This document shows, piece after piece, positions 55,843 to 64,000 of a stretch of DNA of 64,000 nucleotides (position 1 is its first letter; each line of letters opens with the position of its first letter). The notes under the pieces are model-generated. The model worked only from the letters and a program-made list of their open reading frames with translations. It was not told where the DNA came from and made no database searches. The DNA comes from a candidate division FCPU426 bacterium (GTDB lineage: Bacteria; Oederibacteriota; Muellerivitia; Muellerivitales; DAHXKG01): contig DAHXKG010000003.1 in NCBI GenBank assembly GCA_027366525.1, positions 1 to 64,000 of the forward strand, in the 5' to 3' direction. A program made the translations under genes and the position numbers.

Positions 55843-57978
55843 CTAATGCGTTTCCATGGGGGTTTGTTCGATCAACTTTATTTGTTTTTTATTATAAAAA
55901 TTAATACCTAAGATTCCCAAAAAAACTATCCATCCTATCGCTGAAATTAATAAACCTATATAAACCCACTTGGGTTGGTATTTCATGGTAACAAGATGAT
56001 GGCCTGCTGGAACAACCACTGCCCGAAAGGCTCCATCGGCTCTAAAAATTTTGGTGGATTTTCCATCAATTGAAGCCTTCCAACCCGGGAAATAGGGATC
56101 CGATAAAAATAAAAGACCCGCTCGTGGCGCCCAATACCGAATGGATACCTCATTATCCCGATAATTAACAATTCGAGCTTTTCCATCGATTGCCGGATTT
56201 GAATCGCCTAAAAATTTCGGGTGATGCGTTAACAAGATGATCTTACGTGCTTGAAACCTTGGACTTAATAGCGCATTTTTAGTTGCAAGAATTCCTCCTT
56301 TGACTATTTGGTAACCACTCGCTATAAACGTGCGTGGATCGGTTTTTTGATTAACCCAAAAATTTGGTCCTTCTTTTTTCTTAAATCCAAAATCATTTGG
56401 ATAAGCTGAATACTTCAGATTAATTAAATCAAGTAGTGGATCATTCCCAAGTTTGGTTGGACCTTCAATAAAGATACCCATTTCACTTAAAAAGCATGTA
56501 TCGGGACTTGAGCGTTGCGAAAGATGATAATACATATTGGCGCAAACACGATTGGCAGGATCCACTCTTGGAAAAGTTGGATCATGAAGTACTTTTTGAA
56601 ACATGGGCTGAGGGAAAAGCGGATCTGTTACATAGAATAGGTGATGTGTTGTATTTAACAAAGTTGCCTTGAAAAATGGTCGCCCGAAGTGAACTAAATC
56701 TAAAACGGTTCCAATTAATAAAATTCTCGCTATCCACTTCTTCCATATTAAAAATGATTGTGGTTTTTGATCTGATGAATATTGAAATATATAATTGAAC
56801 ACTAGTCCCGCACCAAGCACCATTGAAAAATCAGTGATAATCATCATCCGACCCAACACTCTATTTTTTGAAAATCCAGGAAACCAATGGTAGAAAATTT
56901 GGAAAATCAGGCTTGATAACGGCGTTGAACTCCCCATCGATAATAATAGTGCCAGAATGGCCATCCCCCATAACCATAATAACTGAGGAATTTTTTTGAA
57001 TAAAAAAATTCCAATTAAAAATAGGATCAACGGAATAATCCCAATATAATTCACCAATGACTGATATCCCCAGCGTCCATGCCACGTATTGGTACAAACA
57101 CTTCCTAAAAAATTGGGTTCTATAAAATGCCATAAATTTATTGGTGCCAAATAATCGGTCATACAGGACCAATAACTCATATGCCATCGGTTGGTATGAA
57201 TCACGAATTGATACGAAGGTAAAATTTGGCAAGCCGCTAAAACAAAGAAAAAAATGACAAATAACAATCCATTTTGTATGGCTTGCTTCAGAGTAATTTT
57301 TCTTGAAATCCAAAAGCAAAAAATCCACCACGCACATGCCATCAATAGATACAACGCAATTTGGGGGTATCCCTGAAAAAGAGTCCATGCACAACTTGCT
57401 GCTGCCAATCCAAATAATGTTTTGTTTTTTTGATTTAATCCCTTATCCCAGAAGTAGAGAGTCCAAGGAATCCAGGGTAATGCACATACTAACGCATACT
57501 CACCCGTCACCATCTGTGCGAGTGGATAGGCTCCAAATGCATAAGCAATCCCCCCTAAAATTCCACATTCCCACATACAGCCTTTTTCAATCAAGAACAC
57601 ATAAACCCCTAGAGCCGCTAATCCTAAGCTGAAAAAATAAGTTAATGTTGTGGCATAAGCTGGATTAAATATAAAATAAAATAAATTAAAAATCGAATAG
57701 GCTCCGATGGATGGACACGCTAAGAAAGGTTCTCCCATACTCGCATATGGATTCCACAATGCTGGTGTTCGGTTCTTTAAGCTGTTAATCCAATAAACCT
57801 TATAGGGAAGAAAAATCGTCATATCATTCCCCCCAATCAAGGCTTGAAAATGAAACAAAGGGAAATGAAACATCATTATGTCATAAATTAATAAAAGGAA
57901 AACACCCCACCATATTTTGTAGTTAGAATTCCATTTTGTTGTGGAATCAGTAGAGGTCATAATGCGCTTCAAGTTCAT
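55843..57978 (-). CDS. YfhO-family multi-spanning membrane protein
   Basis: A 711-residue protein with about twelve helices followed by a C-terminal extracytoplasmic domain. The opening GGNDMTIFLPYKVYWINSLKN..ALWNPYASMGEPFLACP and the C-terminal block SDPYFPGWKASIDGK..IFRADGAFRAVVVPAGHH match YfhO/GT-C-like proteins involved in polymer or lipid glycosylation. No acidic catalytic pair can be assigned with certainty. The start may be 57978 or the ATG at 57960; neither has a strong ribosome site. Confidence 0.8.
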   Translation of the reverse strand: MNLKRIMTSTDSTTKWNSNYKIWWGVFLLLIYDIMMFHFPLFHFQALIGGNDMTIFLPYKVYWINSLKNRTPALWNPYASMGEPFLACPSIGAYSIFNLFYFIFNPAYATTLTYFFSLGLAALGVYVFLIEKGCMWECGILGGIAYAFGAYPLAQMVTGEYALVCALPWIPWTLYFWDKGLNQKNKTLFGLAAASCAWTLFQGYPQIALYLLMACAWWIFCFWISRKITLKQAIQNGLLFVIFFFVLAACQILPSYQFVIHTNRWHMSYWSCMTDYLAPINLWHFIEPNFLGSVCTNTWHGRWGYQSLVNYIGIIPLILFLIGIFLFKKIPQLLWLWGMAILALLLSMGSSTPLSSLIFQIFYHWFPGFSKNRVLGRMMIITDFSMVLGAGLVFNYIFQYSSDQKPQSFLIWKKWIARILLIGTVLDLVHFGRPFFKATLLNTTHHLFYVTDPLFPQPMFQKVLHDPTFPRVDPANRVCANMYYHLSQRSSPDTCFLSEMGIFIEGPTKLGNDPLLDLINLKYSAYPNDFGFKKKEGPNFWVNQKTDPRTFIASGYQIVKGGILATKNALLSPRFQARKIILLTHHPKFLGDSNPAIDGKARIVNYRDNEVSIRYWAPRAGLLFLSDPYFPGWKASIDGKSTKIFRADGAFRAVVVPAGHHLVTMKYQPKWVYIGLLISAIGWIVFLGILGINFYNKKQIKLIEQTPMETH

Positions 57979-58069
57979 TTTTCAAAATAAGTACCTGCCT
58001 TCTAAAATATCTCAACTTGAATACTCCTATTAGTTTTATATTTATCCATTCTTATTCAAGGTCATCAAA

Positions 58070-58537
58070 CTATTGAATTTTATTTTGATTTTGTTGTCGT
58101 AATGCTTCATAGATTACAATACCCACCGATGTTGACAAATTCAAGCTACGAATTGCATCCGAATACTGCGGAATTTTAAATAATTGATCTTGATACCGTT
58201 CGTAAAAATATTTTGGAAATCCCGCTGTCTCTTTACCAAAAATAAAATACGAATGGTCTTGAACTTTCATATCCCATAAACTTCTTTGCCCTCGTGTTGA
58301 AAGAAAATATAACTGCGAGAGATCCTGCAATGTCTTTAAAAAATCCTCCCAAGTGACATGGTGAACCCAATCCACTTTTCCCCAGTAATCCAAGCCTGCT
58401 CTCTTCAATTCCGGTGAATCCAAATGAAACCCAAGTCGCCCCACGAGATGAAGACGAACACCGGCGGCTAAGCATGTTCGGCCAATATTGCCTGTATTCC
58501 AAGGAATTTCCGGTTCAATCAAAACGACGTGCATCAT
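58070..58537 (-). CDS. trmL: tRNA (cytidine/uridine-34 2'-O)-methyltransferase TrmL
   Basis: A 155-residue SPOUT methyltransferase. The deep-trefoil-knot motifs are EIPWNTGNIGRTCLA, FGKETAGFP and the C-terminal IRSLNLSTSVGIVIYEALRQ. It methylates the wobble ribose in certain leucine tRNAs. Length and motifs agree with TrmL/YibK. It follows purC by 21 bp on the same strand. Confidence 0.93.
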   Translation of the reverse strand: MMHVVLIEPEIPWNTGNIGRTCLAAGVRLHLVGRLGFHLDSPELKRAGLDYWGKVDWVHHVTWEDFLKTLQDLSQLYFLSTRGQRSLWDMKVQDHSYFIFGKETAGFPKYFYERYQDQLFKIPQYSDAIRSLNLSTSVGIVIYEALRQQNQNKIQ

Positions 58538-58558
58538 ATCATCATGAAACGCTTCAAA

Positions 58559-59467
58559 TTAATTTTTAAATACTTGGCCTGTAATACGCTCATACGCCTC
58601 AATATATTTTAAACGAGTTTTTGCAATGACTTCATCGGGCAGCGTAGGCCCTGGCGGTGTTTGATCCCACTTCAAGGTCAATAAATAATCTCTTACAAAT
58701 TGTTTGTCAAAACTCTTTTGAGATTGGCCTTCTTGATACCCATCTAAGGGCCAAAATCGTGAAGAATCCGGGGTTAAAATCTCATCAATTAAAAGCAATT
58801 GACCTTTATATAATCCAAATTCAAATTTAGTATCGGCAATTATAATTCCTTTTTTTTCAGCTAAGTCCCGTCCCAATTGATAAAGCTTTAAACTGATGTC
58901 CTTAATTTGATTGGCTAAGGCGTTATCTTTAAGAATTTGCTTCATCGTTTCAAATGAAATATTCACATCGTGACCTTGGGTTGCTTTGGTCGATGGTGTA
59001 AATAAGGGTTCCGGAAGTCGAGACGCTTCTACTAACCTCGGTGGAAGAGATATGCCAGAAACTTTACCGGTTTGCTGATACTCTTTTAATCCCGAACCTG
59101 TTAAATATCCGCGAACAATACATTCGACGGGAAGCGGTTTGCATTTTTTAACCAGCATACTTCGCCCCTCAATTTGGGGGTTTTCTTTTTTTTGAAAAAT
59201 TTCTGGAAAATCCGTTGATGTGATTGAAAGCGCATGATTCGTAATGATTGAGTGTGTTTGTTGAAACCAATAATGCGAAATTTGATTTAATACTTTGCCC
59301 TTATCCGGAATTCCACTGGGTAATACCACATCAAATGCAGAAATGCGATCGGTTACCACAATCAACAATTGATCTCCTAAATCATAGATATCACGAACTT
59401 TGCCTCGTTGAGGCAAAGGGACACCTGGAATAGTCGTTTGTAATACCACTGCATCCGCCTGGGTCAT
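58559..59467 (-). CDS. purC: Phosphoribosylaminoimidazole-succinocarboxamide synthase
   Basis: PurC (SAICAR synthetase) of the longer, about 300-residue type. It has GKVRDIYDLGDQLLIVVTDRISAFD at the N-terminus, then CIVRGYLTGSGLKEYQ, TKAT.GHD and FEFGLYKGQLLLIDEILTPDSSRFWP. It starts 4 bases into the hldD stop (ATGA overlap), so the two are coupled. No other purine genes are in the window. Confidence 0.96.
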   Translation of the reverse strand: MTQADAVVLQTTIPGVPLPQRGKVRDIYDLGDQLLIVVTDRISAFDVVLPSGIPDKGKVLNQISHYWFQQTHSIITNHALSITSTDFPEIFQKKENPQIEGRSMLVKKCKPLPVECIVRGYLTGSGLKEYQQTGKVSGISLPPRLVEASRLPEPLFTPSTKATQGHDVNISFETMKQILKDNALANQIKDISLKLYQLGRDLAEKKGIIIADTKFEFGLYKGQLLLIDEILTPDSSRFWPLDGYQEGQSQKSFDKQFVRDYLLTLKWDQTPPGPTLPDEVIAKTRLKYIEAYERITGQVFKN

Positions 59468-60438
59468 TTTTCATATCCTTTATTTTTATTTTTCAACAAT
59501 TGTTGGACATACGTTGCGATGCCTTCCTCTAAAGAAATAAATGAATCTTGAAATCCGACATTGCGGGTTTTAGTCATATCGGCTTGAGTAAAATATTGAT
59601 ATCCATTTCTAAACTTTTCAGGCGTTGGAATCCATTCAATATTGACAGGCACTTGTAACGTTTTGAATAAACTTAGCGCCATATCATAAAAACTCCGGGC
59701 TTGTCCTGTTCCACAATTATATATTCCCGATGCTGGTCTTTTTTTTGAAAAGAAACAACATAAGCGGACAATGTCATCAATAAAAATAAAATCCCTTTTT
59801 TGTTGTCCATCGGGAATATCGGCGCGATGCGATTTAAATAAAATCATTTTTTTCCCGGTTTGAATCTGATGAAAACCATGATAAATGGTTGAAGCCATAC
59901 GTCCCTTGTGATTTTCATCAAATCCAAAAACATTAAAAAATTTCAATCCATACCATGCGGGAGGCGTTTTAGGCTGTTGAAGTGCCCAAAGATCAAAATC
60001 CTGTTTGCTTTGACCATAAAGATTCAGTGGTTTTAATTTGAAAATTCGGGCATGATCATCGGAATATCCAAACTCACCTGAACCATACGTTGCCGCACTC
60101 GAAGCATAAATAAGTGGAATCTGTCTTTCTGTACACCATTTAAAAATCGTACATGTATAATCCGTATTCCATTTTTTTAAATAGTTTTCATCCGTTTGCC
60201 CTGTATCCGTACAAGCACCCAAATGAAAAACTATTTTAATTGAAGTTAACCTGGGTAATCGGTCTAAAAATTGATCTCGATCAATAAAAGGAACACTTGC
60301 TAATCCTTGGGCACAAGATCGTGAACGACCATTTGAAAATGAATCGACTAAAAGAAGTTCTTCTTCTTGTGTTTGCAATAACTGATGCGCTAATTGACTT
60401 CCAATAAATCCATAAGCTCCCGTTATTAAAATAGCCAT
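59464..60438 (-). CDS. hldD: ADP-L-glycero-D-manno-heptose 6-epimerase
   Basis: HldD makes the ADP-heptose used for the LPS inner core. The NADP Rossmann motif TGAYGFIGS opens the protein. HLGACTDT, the catalytic YASSAATYG and Yx3K in LNLYGQSK, and FFNVFGFDENHKG are characteristic of HldD rather than other SDR epimerases. 324 residues is normal. Its presence argues for an LPS-bearing outer membrane. It overlaps purC by four bases. Confidence 0.93.
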   Translation of the reverse strand: MAILITGAYGFIGSQLAHQLLQTQEEELLLVDSFSNGRSRSCAQGLASVPFIDRDQFLDRLPRLTSIKIVFHLGACTDTGQTDENYLKKWNTDYTCTIFKWCTERQIPLIYASSAATYGSGEFGYSDDHARIFKLKPLNLYGQSKQDFDLWALQQPKTPPAWYGLKFFNVFGFDENHKGRMASTIYHGFHQIQTGKKMILFKSHRADIPDGQQKRDFIFIDDIVRLCCFFSKKRPASGIYNCGTGQARSFYDMALSLFKTLQVPVNIEWIPTPEKFRNGYQYFTQADMTKTRNVGFQDSFISLEEGIATYVQQLLKNKNKGYEK

Positions 60439-60576
60439 GATCTCATCTAATATATCAAATTTTAATTTAAACTTTTAACCGTATTACTTTTATTGGTTTT
60501 TAAAAATTTCTGTATTCAATTTCTTAGATAAAATTAATGATTTAAAAATATGAACCTCAATTTTTCTAGAAAAAAA

Positions 60577-61509
60577 TTACGGCAACTTAATCCAACTCTT
60601 CAAGCTTAAGTCCGGATTCAATTCAATAATCGAGTTATTATGATTATCATAAGTCCACACATTACCCTTCCCATCAACCGAAACTTGCCAACTCGCAGGG
60701 GACGTCAAACTTGATGTATGAATCACTTGCTCCGTCGCTAAATCTATTTCAGAAATTTGCCCCTCACCATCAACATAATAAATATCCGTGTTCTCATTAT
60801 TCAAGGTGATTCCCGCTAGTTCCGATGCACTGGCCGGAATTGTCTTTAACAATACCCCATTCGAGGTATATTCATTAATAGCCTCTGTGTCATAATCAGC
60901 AACATAAACTTCCCCTTGATTGCTTAACGCGATTCCAAAAAAATCATCATAACTTTTTGATGCTCCTGGCCACTGCTTCAGAACTACTCCCGTACGGGGA
61001 TTAAGCTGTAAAATACCATAACCTGAACCACTATAATAATCACTCGCTTCCACTTGATCGGATGCATTCACGGAAATCGCCGTTGGATAATATATATCAG
61101 GTCCTGAACTCGTCCAGAGAAGTTTCCCTTGGGGCGTATACTTTTCTATACGGTCATTATAGGTATTCGCCACATAAATATTGCCCGCCGGCCCCAAAGC
61201 CATATCATACGGATCAACAAACCTTTTCCAAGAAGTGACTGCCATTCCGGAGGGGCTATAGATGTTGATCGCATCTTTACCATAGTCTAGTACATCAATA
61301 TCGCCAGAGCCACTGACACAGACTTGAGTTGCATAACTTCCTGAATAACTTTGGCCTAAAACCAAGGGAGTCGGAGGGACGGATCGCGTGGGCTCAGCCA
61401 CAGGCACCATTGAACCTGAAGTCATGGGATTTGTATTGGACTTGCACGCTAAGGGTAACCAAAGACTGCCAATGCACAAAAGTCCCAATAAAAATTGTTT
61501 ATTCGTCAT
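60577..61509 (-). CDS. NHL/beta-propeller repeat lipoprotein
   Basis: A 310-residue predicted lipoprotein. A signal peptide ends in the lipobox LPLAC at residues 18-22. The mature part consists of NHL/SMP-30-like propeller repeats with recurring YDMALGPAGNIYVAN, FFGIALSNQGEVYVADYD and WQVSVDGKGNVWTYD. Such proteins bind or sense ligands at the cell surface; no activity is assigned. It has its own promoter at 61562-61590 and no co-directional partner close by. A decayed copy lies at 36475-36925. Confidence 0.85.
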   Translation of the reverse strand: MTNKQFLLGLLCIGSLWLPLACKSNTNPMTSGSMVPVAEPTRSVPPTPLVLGQSYSGSYATQVCVSGSGDIDVLDYGKDAINIYSPSGMAVTSWKRFVDPYDMALGPAGNIYVANTYNDRIEKYTPQGKLLWTSSGPDIYYPTAISVNASDQVEASDYYSGSGYGILQLNPRTGVVLKQWPGASKSYDDFFGIALSNQGEVYVADYDTEAINEYTSNGVLLKTIPASASELAGITLNNENTDIYYVDGEGQISEIDLATEQVIHTSSLTSPASWQVSVDGKGNVWTYDNHNNSIIELNPDLSLKSWIKLP

Positions 61510-61561
61510 TTAAAATTCTCTTTTCAAAAAATGGATTTAACCTTCATCTCAAAACGCATTA

Positions 61562-61590
61562 ACTATAATCAATTCAATGCGTGTTGTAAA
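61562..61590 (-). promoter_or_regulatory. Promoter of the lipoprotein gene
   Basis: On the minus strand TTTACA (61590-61585), a 17-bp spacer and TATAGT (61567-61562), each one mismatch from consensus. The start site would be near 61555, about 45 nt before the ATG. Confidence 0.6.
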
Positions 61591-61624
61591 GAAATTTATC
61601 CACGCTTTCAAAATAAACGATACG

Positions 61625-62722
61625 TTATATAGCTAATCGTTGTGGCAAAAAAGGATCTAAAGACAATTCCGGCTGCTCATTTAAAATGGACTGAGTAATC
61701 AATCGGGCGGTTCCTGGTGCTTGTACAATGCCATGTTTATAATGCCCGGAGGCCATCCAAACATTTTCGAGTGGACTTAATTTTCCTAAAATCGGGTATT
61801 CATCTACGGATTTAGGACGTAGTCCAGACCAAGTTTTTTCAATCAACGATTCTTGAAATTTTGGAAATACTTTGCGTGCTCCGTTTTTCAGTTTTGAGAG
61901 TCCTTCGGATGTAACGGATTTATCAAATCCGACATCCTCCAGTGTACTTCCAACAAAAATACGTCCATCCAAGCGTGGAACCACATAAACCGTAGGCGTA
62001 AATAAAATATGTTTCAATTGAATTTGTGGAGAATAAAAAAGTATCGCTTGACCTCGAATGGGTTTAATCCAATTAGGCATGCCTAATTGATTCAATAAAA
62101 GGCTTGTCCAAGCTCCGCTAGCAATAACCAATTGATCAATGGGAATACGTCTTTGCGAAGTTTCGATGGATTCCACGCGATTTTGATGAATATGGAATGC
62201 TTGAATGGTTTCATGTGTATGAAACAACACCTGACGATGATTTAAAACCTGAGTTAAGGCTTGTAAAAGCCGGGGAGATCGTACTTGACGTGTAACCGGT
62301 AGATACAAAGCGCGGGCGATATCGGATGCGATATCGGGTTCGCTCGCCTGAACTTGTTTTTTCGAGAACCATTCAAAATCAATCTGCCTTTTTTGCATTC
62401 GATCTTCGACGACCTTCATTTGTACTTCATCTTCCAAAGTCCAGCCTAAGGTTAAACTTCCCGAGCGTACATATTCGGGATCCACCGTACTCTCTTGCTT
62501 AATCCGATCAATAAATTCCGGAAAACAATCATAGGAAAACTTGCACAGTGAAAAAAGTGCTTCTTCCCCCCAAGGAATATTAAAATCTAGATAGCCCGCT
62601 GCTGCCCAAGAAGCCTCTTGCCCTAATTCATTTTTTTCAAAAATTTGAACCTCACAATTTCGATACGTCAGATATTCAGCAATCGAAAGTCCAATCAGGC
62701 CGCCTCCAATAATGGTGATCAT
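61625..62722 (-). CDS. thiO: Glycine oxidase ThiO (FAD-dependent)
   Basis: A 365-residue FAD-dependent amine oxidase of the DAO family. The Rossmann motif IIGGGLIGLSIAEYL opens the protein. WAAAGYLDF, IASGAWTSLLL, KPIRGQAILF and the C-terminal TWSGLRPKSVDEYPILG with ASGHYKHGI are typical of ThiO, which supplies dehydroglycine for thiazole synthesis. ATG 62722 is chosen because AGGAGA precedes it; the frame upstream lies inside the MscS gene. It overlaps that gene by four bases (ATGA). Other thi genes are not in the window. Confidence 0.9.
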   Translation of the reverse strand: MITIIGGGLIGLSIAEYLTYRNCEVQIFEKNELGQEASWAAAGYLDFNIPWGEEALFSLCKFSYDCFPEFIDRIKQESTVDPEYVRSGSLTLGWTLEDEVQMKVVEDRMQKRQIDFEWFSKKQVQASEPDIASDIARALYLPVTRQVRSPRLLQALTQVLNHRQVLFHTHETIQAFHIHQNRVESIETSQRRIPIDQLVIASGAWTSLLLNQLGMPNWIKPIRGQAILFYSPQIQLKHILFTPTVYVVPRLDGRIFVGSTLEDVGFDKSVTSEGLSKLKNGARKVFPKFQESLIEKTWSGLRPKSVDEYPILGKLSPLENVWMASGHYKHGIVQAPGTARLITQSILNEQPELSLDPFLPQRLAI

Positions 62723-64000
62723 ATTTTTATCTCCTGAAAATTTTTTGAAAATGTCGCCGTGGAAATTTCTGCTCGTACTTTTGGAAGACTTTGTGGATAT
62801 TGTTGCTGGAGGTAAATAACGACTTTTTCTCGTATTGCACATCTTAAATCCCATAATTGAGCAGAGTCCTTGGCAGTTACCAGAATACGAAGTTGCATGG
62901 CCTGTTCATTCGAATCTGTGACTTGCAAATTCCAAAGTCGTTGATCCCAAAGCGGCTGGGTTTCAATTACATCTTTTAACATTTTACGCAGTTCCTCCAA
63001 AGGGACCGTATAATCAACCCAAATAAACACTGCGCCGATCAATTTTGAAGATAATCGAGTCCAGTTCTGGAACGGTTTTTCAATAAAATAACTCAAAGGA
63101 ATCACCAATCGACGATCATCCCAAATATGCAGAATGACATATGTCAACGTAATTTCTTCAATACGCCCCCATTCACCTTCGATAACCACCACATCATCCA
63201 TCCGAATCGGCTGGGTTAAAGCAATCTGAATCCCTGCAAAAAAATTTGCAATGGTTTTTTGCACGGCAAATCCCAGTACAATGCCCGCGACGCCAGCCGA
63301 AGCTAAGAGGCTCGCCCCCAAATCTCGTACGCTCTTAAATAACATCAAAATAGAAATCAATGTAAAAAATGCAATGAGCGAATACAAGATGCGCCCAATC
63401 ACCCGAACATGGGTGTGAATTTTTCTGGCCTGTAAATTATTAGTCGTATCCAAACCATATTGTTTTAAGATGGTTTTCTCACCCACCTGAACGATTTCAT
63501 AAAAGACTAATGCTATCGCGATAATGAATACTATATTTATGATTTGAGTCATTATGGGTTGAGCTGGCATAGATAAGTTCAAACGCGTGATGACCCAATC
63601 CACGCTGATCACAACAATAAGAATACGTAAAATTTTTCCTGCAAGTTGAATGAACAATTCATTCCATAAGTTCACCGTTCGGGTTTTCCAAGTTTCAAGG
63701 ATACCTTCGAACCAATAGGTCCATTGGAAAACCACCCAAAATCCTAAAATCATTAAGATCAAATCCATGAGGCGATTGATTTTTTCTAAACCCATGGCAT
63801 GGCCCATGAACCAACGGGTCATCAGCGCTCCCATCATCAAATATCCTATGACTGCCCATAAAATAAGGATCAAAGGTTTTTGAAGGCGTTCATATGAAAG
63901 ATTTATTTCTTGAAGAGTAACGTGTTTTTGGGGATCTTGCTTTTTTTTGAAAATTTTTTTCAATCCCAGATGGAGTCCCAAACCTATCATCAAAAAAATT
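62719..64000 (-). CDS. MscS-family mechanosensitive channel (5' end outside window)
   Basis: At least 424 residues of a small-conductance mechanosensitive channel, with a frame still open at the window edge, so the true start is probably outside. Several helices precede the conserved pore helix, which reads GASLLASAGVAGIVLGFAVQKTIANFFAG, followed by the beta domain start PIRMDDVVVIEGEWGRIEEITL. The cytoplasmic alpha/beta part completes the protein. It protects against hypo-osmotic shock. It overlaps thiO by four bases. Confidence 0.9.
   Translation of the reverse strand, partial: IFLMIGLGLHLGLKKIFKKKQDPQKHVTLQEINLSYERLQKPLILILWAVIGYLMMGALMTRWFMGHAMGLEKINRLMDLILMILGFWVVFQWTYWFEGILETWKTRTVNLWNELFIQLAGKILRILIVVISVDWVITRLNLSMPAQPIMTQIINIVFIIAIALVFYEIVQVGEKTILKQYGLDTTNNLQARKIHTHVRVIGRILYSLIAFFTLISILMLFKSVRDLGASLLASAGVAGIVLGFAVQKTIANFFAGIQIALTQPIRMDDVVVIEGEWGRIEEITLTYVILHIWDDRRLVIPLSYFIEKPFQNWTRLSSKLIGAVFIWVDYTVPLEELRKMLKDVIETQPLWDQRLWNLQVTDSNEQAMQLRILVTAKDSAQLWDLRCAIREKVVIYLQQQYPQSLPKVRAEISTATFSKNFQEIKI

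Noticed and set aside
55768-55845. Small plus-strand ORF of about 25 codons resembling an alanine-racemase-like start
   Set aside because: The resemblance is a few residues only, with no ribosome site and an early stop.
61329-61562. Plus-strand ORF opposite the lipoprotein gene, with a similar one at 36754-36954
   Set aside because: They resemble each other only because they are antisense shadows of the paralogous lipoprotein gene and pseudogene.

Overview
The window is AT-rich chromosomal DNA from a diderm (Gram-negative-type) bacterium. The evidence for an outer membrane is a TonB-dependent BtuB receptor, the LPS heptose epimerase HldD, an HtrA protease and a lipoprotein with a lipobox. 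Two large secreted proteins carry Thr/Pro-rich linkers and FlgD-like C-terminal domains, an architecture common in deep-branching, mostly uncultured diderm lineages. I cannot name the phylum from sequence alone. No rRNA, tRNA or CRISPR array is visible.

Layout. 0-0.9 kb: 3' end of a surface protein. 0.9-2 kb: a K+ channel. 2.0-9.76 kb: a cobalamin operon on the minus strand, with promoter, riboswitch, btuB, an SbmA/BacA-type ABC transporter, a PAP2 phosphatase, a HAD phosphatase, cobO and cobQ. 9.76-10.8 kb: mostly empty. 10.8-14.3 kb: a 1180-residue surface protein. 14.5-19.7 kb: a GH31 glycosidase gene whose catalytic centre is replaced by about 3.5 kb of mosaic, largely GC-rich foreign DNA (SnoaL-like protein, methyltransferase, HEPN/MNT pair, truncated IS1380 transposase). 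19.7-22.5 kb: a stress operon (sigma factor, MerR/HspR-like regulator, HtrA) behind a consensus promoter. 22.6-33.2 kb: flippase-like membrane protein, a degenerate histidine kinase, gyrA, gyrB, dciA, recF. 33.4-36.3 kb: membrane protein, ABC-2 transporter, cobU. 36.5-36.9 kb: a decayed copy of the lipoprotein gene at 60.6 kb. 37.0-42.1 kb: rpmH, rnpA, yidD, yidC, jag, mnmE behind a clear promoter. 42.1-64 kb: housekeeping and accessory genes (xth, AGE-family epimerase, fabI, lexA, Nudix, aldo/keto reductase, AI-2E-family permease, rhodanese/MauE/GT39 set, YyaL/DUF255, YfhO, trmL, purC, hldD, thiO, mscS).

Working together. recF-dciA-gyrB-gyrA on the minus strand and rpmH-rnpA-yidD-yidC-jag-mnmE on the plus strand form the divergent gene set that usually flanks dnaA-dnaN and oriC, but dnaA and dnaN are absent and a few unrelated genes stand in their place. 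The cobalamin genes form a riboswitch-controlled uptake and salvage unit with no BtuCDF; the SbmA-type transporter is the obvious candidate for inner-membrane import. The strongest leads are this B12 operon with its two unassigned phosphatases, the repeat-bounded cassettes inside the broken GH31 gene, the pseudokinase downstream of gyrA, and the missing dnaA/dnaN.
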